A DNA stretch of 64,000 nucleotides, taken from contig CAJTOI010000011.1 in NCBI GenBank assembly GCA_910577925.1, positions 36,177-100,176 on the forward strand. Direction: 5' to 3'. The position numbers were made by a program, and so were the translations under genes. Below the pieces are notes generated by a model. The model was not told where the DNA came from and did no database searches. It saw only the letters and a list, made by a program, of their open reading frames with translations. Source of the DNA: an uncultured Roseburia sp. GTDB lineage: Bacteria > Bacillota > Clostridia > Lachnospirales > Lachnospiraceae. The stretch's first letter is position 1; each line of letters opens with the position of its first letter. Shown here one piece after another: positions 41,768 through 51,006 of the stretch.

Positions 41768-42250
41768 ATGAGCCAGAATGTGATTATGAATGCCAAGGAC
41801 GCCGTGTACGGCAGTCTTGCAGAGTGTTTCATTACAATTGAGAACAGGCGTTACAATTTCATGAGCCTGACAGATTTTGAGAGTAAATGGGAGGTAAATA
41901 TCACGGATGTTCCGATTCTGGGAAAAGTCGGAATGGGACATAAAGCGGCAGGCGGAAAAGGTACATGGAGCGGCACGGCACATTACAACCAGTCCGTTTT
42001 CCGGGAAATGGCAAACCATTACCAGAAAACCGGCGAAATGCCGTATTTTGAAATCCAGGTGAGCAATGAGGACCCTGTCAGCGCGGCGGGCAGACAGACC
42101 ATCGTGCACAGAGACTGCCTGTGCGACACGTTTGTGCTTGCGAAATTCCAGGCCGGTGAGGAGATTTTGGACGAGGAGCTCTCCGGAACTTTTGAGAGCT
42201 GGGACATGCCGGAGAAATTTAACGAGATAGACGGTTTTGTCGCGAACTAA
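41768..42250 (+). CDS. Tail tube protein (XkdM-like)
   Basis: A 160-residue tube subunit of the XkdM family (AKDAVYGSLAECFITIENRR, DVPILGKVGMGHKAAGGKGTW, GTAHYNQSVFREMANHY). Hexameric rings of it stack to form the rigid inner tube surrounded by the sheath. It starts 17 bases after the sheath stop with AAGGAG upstream. The length agrees with XkdM-type tubes. Confidence 0.92.
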   Translation: MSQNVIMNAKDAVYGSLAECFITIENRRYNFMSLTDFESKWEVNITDVPILGKVGMGHKAAGGKGTWSGTAHYNQSVFREMANHYQKTGEMPYFEIQVSNEDPVSAAGRQTIVHRDCLCDTFVLAKFQAGEEILDEELSGTFESWDMPEKFNEIDGFVAN

Positions 42251-42270
42251 CAGAAAGGGGACAAGTATTT

Positions 42271-42702
42271 ATGTCAAAATTCAGCCGTTTTATGCGGACA
42301 AATAAAATCACAGAACCAAATGTGAAGTATGCACCTACCCATACGCTTCTGGACGAAAACGGGAAGCCGCTGGAATGGGAATTTAAGCAGATATCTTCGA
42401 AAGAAAACGAGGAGCTGCGGGATTCCTGCACGATCGAGGTTCCGATCAAAGGAAAGCCGAACCTCTACAGGCCGAAGGTAAAGACTGCCGAATATCTCGC
42501 AAAGATGATTGTGGCATCGACGGTATATCCGGACCTGTATGACAAGGAGCTGCAGGACTCCTACGGGGTTATGACACCGGAAGAATTGCTCTATGCAATG
42601 GTGGATAATGCCGGAGAATATCAGGAATTTGCCGCCTGGATGCAGAAATTCCAGGGGTTTGCGAAGGGGCTTGACGATAAGGTAGACGAGGCAAAAAACT
42701 GA
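42271..42702 (+). CDS. Tail assembly chaperone, short form (XkdN-like)
   Basis: A 143-residue protein (FSRFMRTNKITEPNVKYAPT, PLEWEFKQISSKENEELRDSC, PEELLYAMVDNAGEYQEFAAW) of the XkdN/phage tail assembly chaperone type. It coats the tape measure during tail assembly. It ends in GCA-AAA-AAC-TGA, where A-AAA-AAC (42693-42699) is a classical -1 slippery heptamer in the right phase, so ribosomes can continue into the next frame to make a longer form, as in lambda gpG/gpGT. Confidence 0.9.
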   Translation: MSKFSRFMRTNKITEPNVKYAPTHTLLDENGKPLEWEFKQISSKENEELRDSCTIEVPIKGKPNLYRPKVKTAEYLAKMIVASTVYPDLYDKELQDSYGVMTPEELLYAMVDNAGEYQEFAAWMQKFQGFAKGLDDKVDEAKN

Positions 42703-42893
42703 TTGAGGGAGGGGATGGTGAGGCGAATTTCGCCTACTATGCCCTCCATAAACTTCACATCCGGCCTTCTGTATTTCTTGAAATGGAGGAGCAGGAAAAG
42801 GCGTTTGTGATTGCCGCGATTAAAATCCGGCTGGAAAACGATAAAAAAGAAAGACAGAAAGCGGCAGACAAAGCGAAGCGAAGAAGAAAGTAA
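42699..42893 (+). CDS. Tail assembly chaperone, -1 frameshift extension
   Basis: After slipping at 42693-42699 the -1 frame reads LIEGGDGEANFAYYALHKLH and on through SVFLEMEEQEKAFVIAAIKI to a Lys/Arg-rich end, adding 64 residues for a 207-residue fusion. There is no ribosome site or start codon of its own near its beginning. A stem AGGCGA-ATT-TCGCCT and flanking GGG/CCC pairing start about 20 bases after the slip site, in the right place to promote frameshifting. Homologues of this extension (YYALHKLHIRPS, FLEMEEQEKAFVIAAI) are found as the T-like domain in related tails. Confidence 0.85.
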   Translation: MIEGGDGEANFAYYALHKLHIRPSVFLEMEEQEKAFVIAAIKIRLENDKKERQKAADKAKRRRK

Positions 42894-42914
42894 TAGAAAA
42901 GGCAGGTGGGCAGG

Positions 42915-45389
42915 ATGTCAGGTATTCAGGCACAAATTGAGCTGAATGATCATTTCAGCAGTGTTTTAAACTATATTGTAAACGCCGTCAATCTTGCGGC
43001 TGCGGCGGAACCGGTTGAAGTTCCGGTTCACTGGGAGGTGAATGAAGTTCCGGTTTTTACCGGCACGGGAGCAGACCGCTTCCGGCAGGAAGTGCAGAGC
43101 GCGGACACCATGTTGGAACAGCTGTGCAATACACAGAATGCGATTGCGAAGCAGGCATACGAAACCATGCTGTTTCCGCCGGAAGCATTTCAGAATCTGA
43201 ACACATTAGCGGTCAGAATTGATACGGTGCGGGAACGCATCCGGCAGATTGAGAGTAATCCGGTAAACATCGGAACCGACACTGCTAATGCGGAACTGGA
43301 ACGTCTGCGCGGCAGCCTTGGCCAAATGGTGCAGGAACAGGCGGAACTGAACAGCGCCATGCAGAACAAGGACGTTTCAGCCGCAAATGACGCTTATCTG
43401 CGCCTGTCTCAGACGGTCGGCGGGACAGAGCGTTATATCCGGGACAACGTGGACGAACAGGGGCGGTTTAATCAGGAGATACAAGCCGGGGCACAGCAGA
43501 CAAACGGGCTGACCAACATGATAAAAAAAGTGGCGGGCGCATATATCAACGTGCAGAATGCCGGGAAAGTGCTGGATATATCGGATGAGCTGACGCAGGC
43601 GACGATGCGGCTTGATTTGATGAATGACGGTCTGCAGAGTACGCCCGAGCTTGTCAATATGGTGTATGCGGCGGCGAGAAGTACACACGCCCCGTTTCTG
43701 GAAACGGCAGATGCCATCGCTAAAATGGGGAATGAAGCAGGCGGTGCCTTTGGATCCAATGCGGAATTAATCGCATTTATGGATCAGGCAAATAAACAGT
43801 TTGCAATCGGCGGCGCAGGCGCGGAGGATCAAGCGGCCGCAATGGAGCAATTGCGTCAGGCGATGGCGGCGGGAACGTTTAGCGGGAACGAATTAAATTC
43901 CGTTTTGGCCGCGGCCCCGCAAATTGCAGGGGCAATCGAACAAAGCATGGGTTGGGCAGAAGGCTCTATCATGTCGTATGCACAGGAAGGCGCCGTCACC
44001 GCGGAGGTGGTCAAGAACGCACTGCTTTCTGTGGCAGATGAGACAAACGCGGCTTATGAAAATGTGCCGGTCACATTTTCTCAGATGATGACAGACTTAA
44101 AGAGCGGTGCGCTCAAAGCGTTTCAGCCGCTCCTGCAGGGAATCAATGACATCGTAAACAGCGAGATCTTTCAGAGTTTTGCAGACGGTGCGGTTGAAGC
44201 GTTGGGGATACTTGCCGGGATGGCGACAGATGTGTTTGATATGATGATGGCGGCAGGCGGATTTATCGCGGACAATTGGTCGATTATCGAACCGCTTATT
44301 CTGGGGGTGGCTGCGGCGCTGATTGTGTACAATGCGACGATGGGTATTGCATGGCTTACGACACTGCAAGAGACAGCAGCAAAGATAGCAGGTGTTGCAG
44401 CCAGTGGGGCGCAGGCCGTAGCTACTTTTGCGGCGACGGTTGCGCAGCAAGGATTAAACGCTGCTCTTGCGGCATGCCCGCTTTCATGGATTATTATAGC
44501 GATTATTGCTTTGATTGCGATTATCTATGCGGCCGTGGCGGCATTTAATAAATTTACCGGAGAATCCGTCTCGGCGACGGGGCTCATCATGGGTGCGTTT
44601 GCCGTACTTGCAGCGCATATCCTGAATACGTTTGTGATTCCGGTTATTAACGGGTTTGCAATGTTTGCAAACTTTATCGGAAATGTATTTCACAATCCGA
44701 TTGCGGCGATTAAAGTGCTTTTTTATGACATGTGCCTGAATGTCATCGGCTATATTCAGAATCTGGCGCACGGAATAGAGACGCTGCTCAACAAGATACC
44801 GGGCGTGACGGTGAATATCACGAGCGGGCTGGACAGCCTTTATGCAGAGTTAGCGGAGGCGCAGCAGGCGGTAAAAGACGAGTCCGGGTGGATTGAGTAT
44901 GTAGGAAAGATAGACTATATCGACGATACAGGCGCAATGAATGCAGGGTATGAGTTCGGCGCCGGCATTGAGGAGACAGTCAGCAATTTCAATCTGTCCG
45001 ATATCTTCGGCAGCGGGGGATTACCAGGCTCGCAGGAGAGCCCGTTAAAGGACTTAGTATCGCAATTTGCCGGTGTAATAGGGAATCCGGGGACGGATGA
45101 TAGTTTCGGCGGCAATATGGAAGGGATGAGTGACAATCTCGGCAGTATTGCCGGGGACACCGGCGCGATTAAGGATTCCATGGACATCACGCAGGAAGAC
45201 CTGAAGTATCTGCGGGATATTGCGGAGCAGGAAGCGATTAACAGATTTACAACGGCAGAGATTCATGTGGATATGTCAGGTATGAGCAACACGGTCAACA
45301 GCGGTGACGATCTTGACGGATTCATGTCAAAACTGACGGATTCGGTGTATGAAGCGGTTGACAATATGACAGAGGGGGTACATGCGTAA
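42915..45389 (+). CDS. Tail tape measure protein
   Basis: An 824-residue protein. The N-terminal third is a long helical region. The middle has the TP901-type tape measure core (FLETADAIAKMGNEAGGAFG, AMEQLRQAMAAGTFSGNELN, IEQSMGWAEGSIMSYAQEG). Three hydrophobic stretches follow at about 455-580 (WSIIEPLILGVAAALIVYNA, SWIIIAIIALIAIIYAAVAA). The length of this protein sets tail length; at about 1.5 angstrom per residue it predicts a tail near 120 nm. The ATG at 42915 is used (AGGTGGG upstream). The next gene overlaps its last base. Confidence 0.9.
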   Translation: MSGIQAQIELNDHFSSVLNYIVNAVNLAAAAEPVEVPVHWEVNEVPVFTGTGADRFRQEVQSADTMLEQLCNTQNAIAKQAYETMLFPPEAFQNLNTLAVRIDTVRERIRQIESNPVNIGTDTANAELERLRGSLGQMVQEQAELNSAMQNKDVSAANDAYLRLSQTVGGTERYIRDNVDEQGRFNQEIQAGAQQTNGLTNMIKKVAGAYINVQNAGKVLDISDELTQATMRLDLMNDGLQSTPELVNMVYAAARSTHAPFLETADAIAKMGNEAGGAFGSNAELIAFMDQANKQFAIGGAGAEDQAAAMEQLRQAMAAGTFSGNELNSVLAAAPQIAGAIEQSMGWAEGSIMSYAQEGAVTAEVVKNALLSVADETNAAYENVPVTFSQMMTDLKSGALKAFQPLLQGINDIVNSEIFQSFADGAVEALGILAGMATDVFDMMMAAGGFIADNWSIIEPLILGVAAALIVYNATMGIAWLTTLQETAAKIAGVAASGAQAVATFAATVAQQGLNAALAACPLSWIIIAIIALIAIIYAAVAAFNKFTGESVSATGLIMGAFAVLAAHILNTFVIPVINGFAMFANFIGNVFHNPIAAIKVLFYDMCLNVIGYIQNLAHGIETLLNKIPGVTVNITSGLDSLYAELAEAQQAVKDESGWIEYVGKIDYIDDTGAMNAGYEFGAGIEETVSNFNLSDIFGSGGLPGSQESPLKDLVSQFAGVIGNPGTDDSFGGNMEGMSDNLGSIAGDTGAIKDSMDITQEDLKYLRDIAEQEAINRFTTAEIHVDMSGMSNTVNSGDDLDGFMSKLTDSVYEAVDNMTEGVHA

Positions 45390-46063
45390 TGGCAGACAGC
45401 GGTTATGAATTTTACTTAGACAAATGCTTATTGCCTGTGACTCCGTCGAAGCTGGAGTTAAAGATTAACAATGCAAATAAGACGGTAACGCTCATCAATG
45501 AGGGTGAGATAAACATTTTAAAACGGGCAAAGCTGACGGATATCGAGTTTACCTGCGAGATTCCGCAGATGAAGTACCCGCATGCCGTCTATAAAGATGG
45601 TTTTAAGGGAGCGGATTACTTCCTGGACTATTTTGAGTCGCTGAAAAACAGCGGCAAACCGTTTCCGTTTATCGTGTGCCGGGCGCTCAGTGACAAAAAG
45701 CTGTTCGGCACAAACATGAAGGTAACGCTGGAGGATTACAAGCTGACCGAGGATGCCGGAAACGGCGTTGATCTTGAGGTAAAGATAGCGCTTAAGCAGT
45801 GGCGGGATTACGGCACAAAAACGGTACATGTAACCGTGACGGCCCAGAAACCGCAGATGTCGGCGGGACCGCAGCGGGAGGGAGCACCGGCACAGCCAGG
45901 TACCTATACGGTGGTAAAGGGGGACTGTCTCTGGAATATCGCCAAACGATTTTACGGGAACGGTTCCATGTATACCGTTATCTACAATGCAAACAAAGGC
46001 GTGATCGGCGGGAATCCGAATCTGATTTATCCGGGACAGGTGCTGACAATTCCGGCCGTATAA
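45389..46063 (+). CDS. LysM-domain tail protein (XkdP-like)
   Basis: A 224-residue protein. The N-terminal domain (YEFYLDKCLLPVTPSKLELK, VTLINEGEINILKRAKLTDI) is the XkdP/gp53-like baseplate fold. After a Pro/Gly linker comes a LysM domain (YTVVKGDCLWNIAKRFYG, NPNLIYPGQVLTIP) that binds peptidoglycan or holds the hub. It lies between tape measure and hub genes exactly as in PBSX. The ATG overlaps the stop of the tape measure gene. Confidence 0.92.
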   Translation: MADSGYEFYLDKCLLPVTPSKLELKINNANKTVTLINEGEINILKRAKLTDIEFTCEIPQMKYPHAVYKDGFKGADYFLDYFESLKNSGKPFPFIVCRALSDKKLFGTNMKVTLEDYKLTEDAGNGVDLEVKIALKQWRDYGTKTVHVTVTAQKPQMSAGPQREGAPAQPGTYTVVKGDCLWNIAKRFYGNGSMYTVIYNANKGVIGGNPNLIYPGQVLTIPAV

Positions 46064-46072
46064 GGAGAATTT

Positions 46073-47056
46073 ATGGACATTGAACTTTTAATCGGGGACG
46101 AGACGGGGACAAAAGCGTATCTTCCCGCGGTGGAAGAAGGGATTGAGTGGACGACGGAACGGCGGGGCACACCGGGAAAACTGACGTTTCAGGTATTAAA
46201 GGACGACGCTCTCGACTTTTCGGAGGGGAGCGCCGTCAGGCTCAAAGCAGACGGACATGAGATTTTCTTCGGCTTCGTATTTAAGCAGCGGCGGGAAAAA
46301 GACCGGATTATCACGGTCACGGCATATGATCAGCTGCGGTATTTAAAGAATAAAGACACGATTGTCTATGAGAACAAAACCGCTGCGCAGTTTATTCGGA
46401 TGATCGCAGCGGACTATTCCATGAATCCGGGGCAGATCGATGACACCCTGTTTGTGATTGAATCGCGGGTAGAAGAAAACACGTCTCTGTTTGAAATGAT
46501 AGAGAACGCCTTAGACCTCGAGCTGACGAACACGGGGGAGCTGTATGTGCTGTACGATGATTTCGGCCGGTTGAGTTTGAAGCACTTATCGGAAATGTAT
46601 GTGGGGGATAATGTAAACGGATACCTGATGATAGATGAGGAAACCGGAGAAAATTTCGAATACACATCCTCCATCGACGACAACACGTTCAACCGGATAA
46701 AACTGACTTATGACAACGAGGAAACCGGACGGCGGGACGTGTACATCACGCAGGACGGGAGCAATATCAACCGGTGGGGGATTCTGCAGTACTTCGACAC
46801 GCTGTCGAAAGGCGAAAACGGGCAGGCAAAGGCGGATGCGCTGTTAAAGCTGTATAACAAAAAGACGCGCAGCTTACGGCTCACAAACGCAATCGGGGAT
46901 AACCGGGTGCGGGCAGGGTCGATGGTGATCATCTGTCTCGATCTCGGAGATATGAAGTTAAACAATTTTATGCTGGTGGAGACCTGCAAACACACATATC
47001 GGCAGGGGGAACACCGGATGGATCTGACATTGAGGGGAGGCGAATTTGTTGGCTGA
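46073..47056 (+). CDS. Baseplate hub protein (XkdQ / gpD-like)
   Basis: A 327-residue hub protein of the XkdQ family (AVEEGIEWTTERRGTPGKLT, GFVFKQRREKDRIITVTAYD, LRYLKNKDTIVYENKTAAQF). The first domains resemble the late-control D/gp27 fold that links tube and baseplate. It begins ten bases after the LysM gene and its 3' end overlaps the next gene by eleven bases. Confidence 0.9.
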   Translation: MDIELLIGDETGTKAYLPAVEEGIEWTTERRGTPGKLTFQVLKDDALDFSEGSAVRLKADGHEIFFGFVFKQRREKDRIITVTAYDQLRYLKNKDTIVYENKTAAQFIRMIAADYSMNPGQIDDTLFVIESRVEENTSLFEMIENALDLELTNTGELYVLYDDFGRLSLKHLSEMYVGDNVNGYLMIDEETGENFEYTSSIDDNTFNRIKLTYDNEETGRRDVYITQDGSNINRWGILQYFDTLSKGENGQAKADALLKLYNKKTRSLRLTNAIGDNRVRAGSMVIICLDLGDMKLNNFMLVETCKHTYRQGEHRMDLTLRGGEFVG

Positions 47057-47453
47057 TGCAAACGAGCTGGTTGCGGCGATGAAGAAGGCTGCGACCGAGG
47101 CGGTGGAAGCCGGAAAACCGGTCAATGTATTTTTCGGGAAGGTGAAAGCGGTAAAACCGCTCAATATTGACGTAGAGCAAAAGCTGCTGCTGGGTGAAAA
47201 GCAGCTGATACTTTCGCGGAGTGTGACGGATTACAAGATAACGATTACCGGAGGGAATACGAAGGATTATTATTACACCGGTTCGACAGCGGAATCCGGT
47301 ACGGCGGCAGTCTCCCCGCCGCATATACATGCCATCGGAAAAACAGAAATCACCGTGCACAATGGGCTGGATGTCGGAGACGAAGTACTATTGATAAGGC
47401 AGCAGGAAGGACAGAAGTTTTTCGTGATAGAGCGAATAGGAGGTGCGGGATGA
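47046..47453 (+). CDS. DUF2577 baseplate protein (XkdR-like)
   Basis: A 135-residue beta-rich protein (GKPVNVFFGKVKAVKPLNID, VTDYKITITGGNTKDYYYTG, LDVGDEVLLIRQQEGQKFFV) of the DUF2577 family, an OB-fold protein thought to join the hub or spike. It starts at a TTG after GGGGAGG (47046, or 47049 one codon later). The end overlaps the next start in an ATGA. Confidence 0.88.
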   Translation: MLADANELVAAMKKAATEAVEAGKPVNVFFGKVKAVKPLNIDVEQKLLLGEKQLILSRSVTDYKITITGGNTKDYYYTGSTAESGTAAVSPPHIHAIGKTEITVHNGLDVGDEVLLIRQQEGQKFFVIERIGGAG

Positions 47454-47854
47454 TTCCGTCGACAACCGGATTTTTAAAGCAGGATATTGAAATCAAAGAG
47501 CAGCCGGGCAAAACCTATGGGATGGACTTAAACGGCGATTCCGTCCGCGGGTATGCGGACGGGCGGGAAGCCGTACAGCAGGCGGTTTTCCGCATATTGA
47601 ACACGGAGCGGTATCGGTATCTGATCTACCCGTGGTGGTATGGGATTGAAACAACGGATTTATACGGGGAGCCGCTAAACTGGGTATGCGCGGAGCTGGA
47701 GCGCAGAATCGCGGAAGCGCTTCTTACGGATTCCAGAATCAAAAGTGTGACGGATTTTGAACATGACATCCGCAAAAAAGGAACGGTCCACACGACTTTT
47801 ACCGTAAATACGATATATGGAGATGTGCGGGGGGAGAGAGAGGTGAGCATATAG
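47450..47854 (+). CDS. DUF2634 baseplate wedge protein (XkdS-like)
   Basis: A 134-residue protein of the DUF2634/gp25-like type (GNSVRGYADGREAVQQAVFR-like region at residues 25-45, ERYRYLIYPWWYGIETTDLYG, RIAEALLTDSRIKSVTDFE). gp25-like proteins start sheath assembly at the baseplate. Translation is coupled to the upstream gene by an ATGA overlap, and the next gene starts at the base after its stop. Confidence 0.9.
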   Translation: MIPSTTGFLKQDIEIKEQPGKTYGMDLNGDSVRGYADGREAVQQAVFRILNTERYRYLIYPWWYGIETTDLYGEPLNWVCAELERRIAEALLTDSRIKSVTDFEHDIRKKGTVHTTFTVNTIYGDVRGEREVSI

Positions 47855-49057
47855 ATGTATGAAAAAATGACAGATGATTTTCTGCGGGAACGGATGCTGG
47901 CGCGGGTATCGGATAAGCTGGATAAACGGCCGAGCGCCCTGATATATGACACGCACGAGGCGACGGCAAACGAACTCGCAATCTTATACATTGAACTTGA
48001 ATATCTGGTTAAAAACTCATACGGCGATACGGCGGCCCGGGAATTTCTGACTTTACTGTGCAGGGACCGCGGAATTACGCCGGAACCGGCGAGCCGCGCC
48101 GTATTAAAAGGGGTATTCGAGCCGGACAACATTGATGTGACCGGGAAGCGGTTTAACATCGGGGATATCAATTATACGGTCATGGAGCAGATTGCGCCCG
48201 GACAGTATCGGGTGGAATGTGAGTCGGAGGGCGTTATCGGAAACCGATATCTGGGACAGATGATACCGATGGACTACATACGGGGGCTGAACACGGCGGA
48301 GCTTGTGGAACTCTTAATTCCCGGGGAGGACGAGGAGGATACCGAAGCGCTGCGGAAGCGTTATTTTGACAGCTTTAACGAGCAGGCGTTCGGCGGAAAC
48401 AGGACAGACTATGCCGCGAAAGTAAAGCGCATACCGGGCATCGGGGCTGTGAAGGTTACCCGCGTGTGGAACGGGGATATCCGTCCGGCCGAGCTGATTC
48501 CGACGAGTGCGGTCACGGCGTGGTATGAGTCCGTGATAGGCGGCCTTGACAAAGAGACGGCCGATTGGCTGTCTGCGGTCTATCTGGCAGCGCTGCAGAA
48601 GAAATTGACGGTGGGAGGGACAGTGCTGGTTACGGTCGCAAATGCCGATGATTTCGGGGAGGCCGGCGACGTGCTGCTGAATGAAGTGCAGTCCGTGCTT
48701 GATCCGGAAGAACATGCGGGTGAGGGGTACGGGCTTGCGCCGATCGGACATGTCGTAACGGTGAAAAGTGCAGAACCCGTCGAGATAAACGTCAGTACAA
48801 CGTTGACGTTTGAGGACGGGTACGGCTGGAATAACCTGGAAGCATCGATTACAGGTGCGGTGGATGACTATCTGCTGGAGCTTCGGAGCAAATGGGCGGA
48901 CAGCAATGATACAGTCGTCAGAATCAGTCAGATTGAATCCCGGATTCTGTCGGTGCAGGGAGTGGCGGATATTAAGGATACAAAACTGAACGGAAACGCC
49001 GAAAACGTAATATTGGGCGCGTATGAAATTCCGGTAACGGGAGGTGTTGGCGCATGA
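47855..49057 (+). CDS. Baseplate J family protein (XkdT-like)
   Basis: A 400-residue wedge protein of the gpJ/gp47 family: PSALIYDTHEATANELAILY, EFLTLLCRDRGITPEPASRA, FDSFNEQAFGGNRTDYAAKV, RIPGIGAVKVTRVW and the C-terminal ISQIESRILSVQGVADIKD. It builds the baseplate ring that changes shape to trigger sheath contraction. The end overlaps the next start by four bases. Confidence 0.93.
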   Translation: MYEKMTDDFLRERMLARVSDKLDKRPSALIYDTHEATANELAILYIELEYLVKNSYGDTAAREFLTLLCRDRGITPEPASRAVLKGVFEPDNIDVTGKRFNIGDINYTVMEQIAPGQYRVECESEGVIGNRYLGQMIPMDYIRGLNTAELVELLIPGEDEEDTEALRKRYFDSFNEQAFGGNRTDYAAKVKRIPGIGAVKVTRVWNGDIRPAELIPTSAVTAWYESVIGGLDKETADWLSAVYLAALQKKLTVGGTVLVTVANADDFGEAGDVLLNEVQSVLDPEEHAGEGYGLAPIGHVVTVKSAEPVEINVSTTLTFEDGYGWNNLEASITGAVDDYLLELRSKWADSNDTVVRISQIESRILSVQGVADIKDTKLNGNAENVILGAYEIPVTGGVGA

Positions 49058-49584
49058 TTCGAGAAGTCGACCTTGTTTCCTACTTACCGCCGTTTATGGC
49101 CAAGTACAGAGAACCGGCTGCGGCACTTGAGGCCGAAAATCCCGAGTTTCTGCTTGCGTGGAGCGCTGCGGACCGGATTTTAAACAACCGGTTTCTGTCG
49201 ACCGCGGACGAGTACGGAATTTCAAGATTTGAAAAAATGCTGAAGATTTATCCGGACAAAGCAGACGACATAGAAACGCGGAGAACGCGGGTGCTGCTGC
49301 GCTGGAACAACCGCGTGCCGTATACGCTGCGCAGCCTGACGGCGAAGCTGAATGAGGTTTTAAAAGGCGGGCATAACTTTGTGCTCGAGCTGAAGGAGTA
49401 TGAGCTTGTTTTGACGGTATACGGGTTAGACGACAGTCAAAATGCGGAATTAGAGTATGTGCTGTCCGTAATGGTTCCGCTGAATATAACGACAGACATC
49501 ATATATGAAAGCCCGCTTGCGGGGAGTGTGTTTTTCGGCGGAATTATGCAGGAAGCAGATCTGATCGAACTGAGAGAAAGGTAG
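49054..49584 (+). CDS. Baseplate/tail fibre joining protein (XkdU / DUF2313-like)
   Basis: A 176-residue protein of the YmfQ/XkdU family (LVSYLPPFMAKYREPAAALE, FEKMLKIYPDKADDIETRRT, RVLLRWNNRVPYTLRSLTAK). It corresponds to gpI-type proteins that link the wedge to the fibre. It lies between baseplate J and the fibre, ten bases before the latter. Confidence 0.9.
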   Translation: MIREVDLVSYLPPFMAKYREPAAALEAENPEFLLAWSAADRILNNRFLSTADEYGISRFEKMLKIYPDKADDIETRRTRVLLRWNNRVPYTLRSLTAKLNEVLKGGHNFVLELKEYELVLTVYGLDDSQNAELEYVLSVMVPLNITTDIIYESPLAGSVFFGGIMQEADLIELRER

Positions 49585-49593
49585 GGAAAAGAG

Positions 49594-51006
49594 ATGGCAT
49601 GGACAGGATTAACGCTGACGGTAGACGGAAGAAATGCGCTGAACCAGGCACAGATGAACAACAGATTGTGCTTTAAGGCGATTGTGATAGGGGACGGAAA
49701 TCCTCCGGGAAATTTTGGGACGCAAAAGAGTCTGGTACATCCGTTATATGAGCTGACCGACTTGAAAGTCGACATGACGGACGAAGGCTGTGCTTTGACA
49801 GCGGACTTTCCTGCAGTCGACGCCGATTATTATTTTCGTGAAATCGGTGTGATCGTCGCCACGGAAGACGGCGATAAGCTGTATGTGTATGATAATTGCG
49901 GGGACGATGCACAGTACATTGTGTCCACGACGGGGGCGGAGCGGACACAGAAGAGGATACGGCTTTATCTGACAATCAGTGATGTTGCGGATGTCGCGGT
50001 GTCTGCGCCCGCCATCCTGTATGTCGATTATGACGAGTATGAAAAGGATATCGAAGAATTGAACCAGAAGATCGATGTACTGGGTACAAATGATATCTCA
50101 GGTATTGGGGATGGGAGTGTGACGGGGGCCCTTACTGCACTGAAAGAATCAACGTCAAATAATGAAGATGCCTTGATAGCATTGGAACAGGTGATGGGTA
50201 CAAAAGCAGGACAGGCAGAGACGGAGTCCGCCCTTGCCCGAAAGCTTGATAAAACCGGGGATGCGAAAGACACCACAGTGACATTTGCGAGTGCCGATGT
50301 GGCGGACGGAGGCGCAGGTGCGTGGACGAGTGTTGGGAAACTGTCAACAGGTGAAAAACTTGGCAGTGCATTTAATAAGGTATCAATGATGTTTAAAAAT
50401 ATCCGATATCTGTATAAAATGCTCGGGACGACAAATATATCAGCGATTGGTGGAGGGACGGTGACGGGGGCAATCAGTAAGTTAAACACCGATTTGGGTG
50501 GGAAACAAAACGCTGCGACCGCTATAAATACTTCTAATATTGGTAGCCAGAGAGTAAATTATGCTACATCCTCTGGGACTGCAACGAAAGCCACACAGGA
50601 CGGAAACGGACGCAATATCGTAAATACCTATCTGCCCAAAAGTGATACTGGGGTTTATTACGGAGCGTCATTAACGACTGCAAAATCAATTCCAAATGAT
50701 GTTGAAATAGAAATATTAACCGTTACAGCGGCCGTAACGGGTATTTACATGATTTTAGGCCAGGTCAATTTTGTGAGCAATAAAACAGGTCTGCGATATA
50801 TATTGTTTAAAAATAATGCCGCAGACGGGTCGTTTGGAGGGGTCCAAGTCGGCGCCTCACAGAGCGGTAAAACACAGGTGCAGGCATTTGGGGTAGGCGC
50901 ATACGCGATTGGCGCCGGGGAGAAAGTCCGTTTATACGCAAAGCAAAACAGCGGCGCAGCGTTAAATGTATCGACCGCATACATGTCTCTCGTACGCCTA
51001 AAATAA
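49594..51006 (+). CDS. Tail fibre protein (expressed orientation)
   Basis: A 470-residue fibre. Residues 1-140 are the baseplate-attachment domain typical of gpH/DUF3751 fibres (WTGLTLTVDGRNALNQAQMN, VDADYYFREIGVIVATEDGD). A coiled-coil shaft follows with a repeated motif, LGTNDISGIGDGSVTGAL and LGTTNISAIGGGTVTGAI. From residue 297 (LNTDL) to the end is the variable C-terminal region ending SLVRLK. The codons for LNTDL (50482-50496) are repeated exactly, inverted, at 51295-51309, and the stop codon abuts the stop of an antisense cassette. The C-terminal 174 residues can thus be exchanged by inversion. No fibre chaperone gene is seen. Confidence 0.92.
   Translation: MAWTGLTLTVDGRNALNQAQMNNRLCFKAIVIGDGNPPGNFGTQKSLVHPLYELTDLKVDMTDEGCALTADFPAVDADYYFREIGVIVATEDGDKLYVYDNCGDDAQYIVSTTGAERTQKRIRLYLTISDVADVAVSAPAILYVDYDEYEKDIEELNQKIDVLGTNDISGIGDGSVTGALTALKESTSNNEDALIALEQVMGTKAGQAETESALARKLDKTGDAKDTTVTFASADVADGGAGAWTSVGKLSTGEKLGSAFNKVSMMFKNIRYLYKMLGTTNISAIGGGTVTGAISKLNTDLGGKQNAATAINTSNIGSQRVNYATSSGTATKATQDGNGRNIVNTYLPKSDTGVYYGASLTTAKSIPNDVEIEILTVTAAVTGIYMILGQVNFVSNKTGLRYILFKNNAADGSFGGVQVGASQSGKTQVQAFGVGAYAIGAGEKVRLYAKQNSGAALNVSTAYMSLVRLK
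50482..50496 (+). repeat. Inverted repeat, left arm of the fibre switch
   Basis: TTAAACACCGATTTG inside the fibre gene, coding LNTDL. The identical 15 bases lie on the opposite strand at 51295-51309, 798 bases away, followed in both cases by a purine and GT. Confidence 0.85.
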
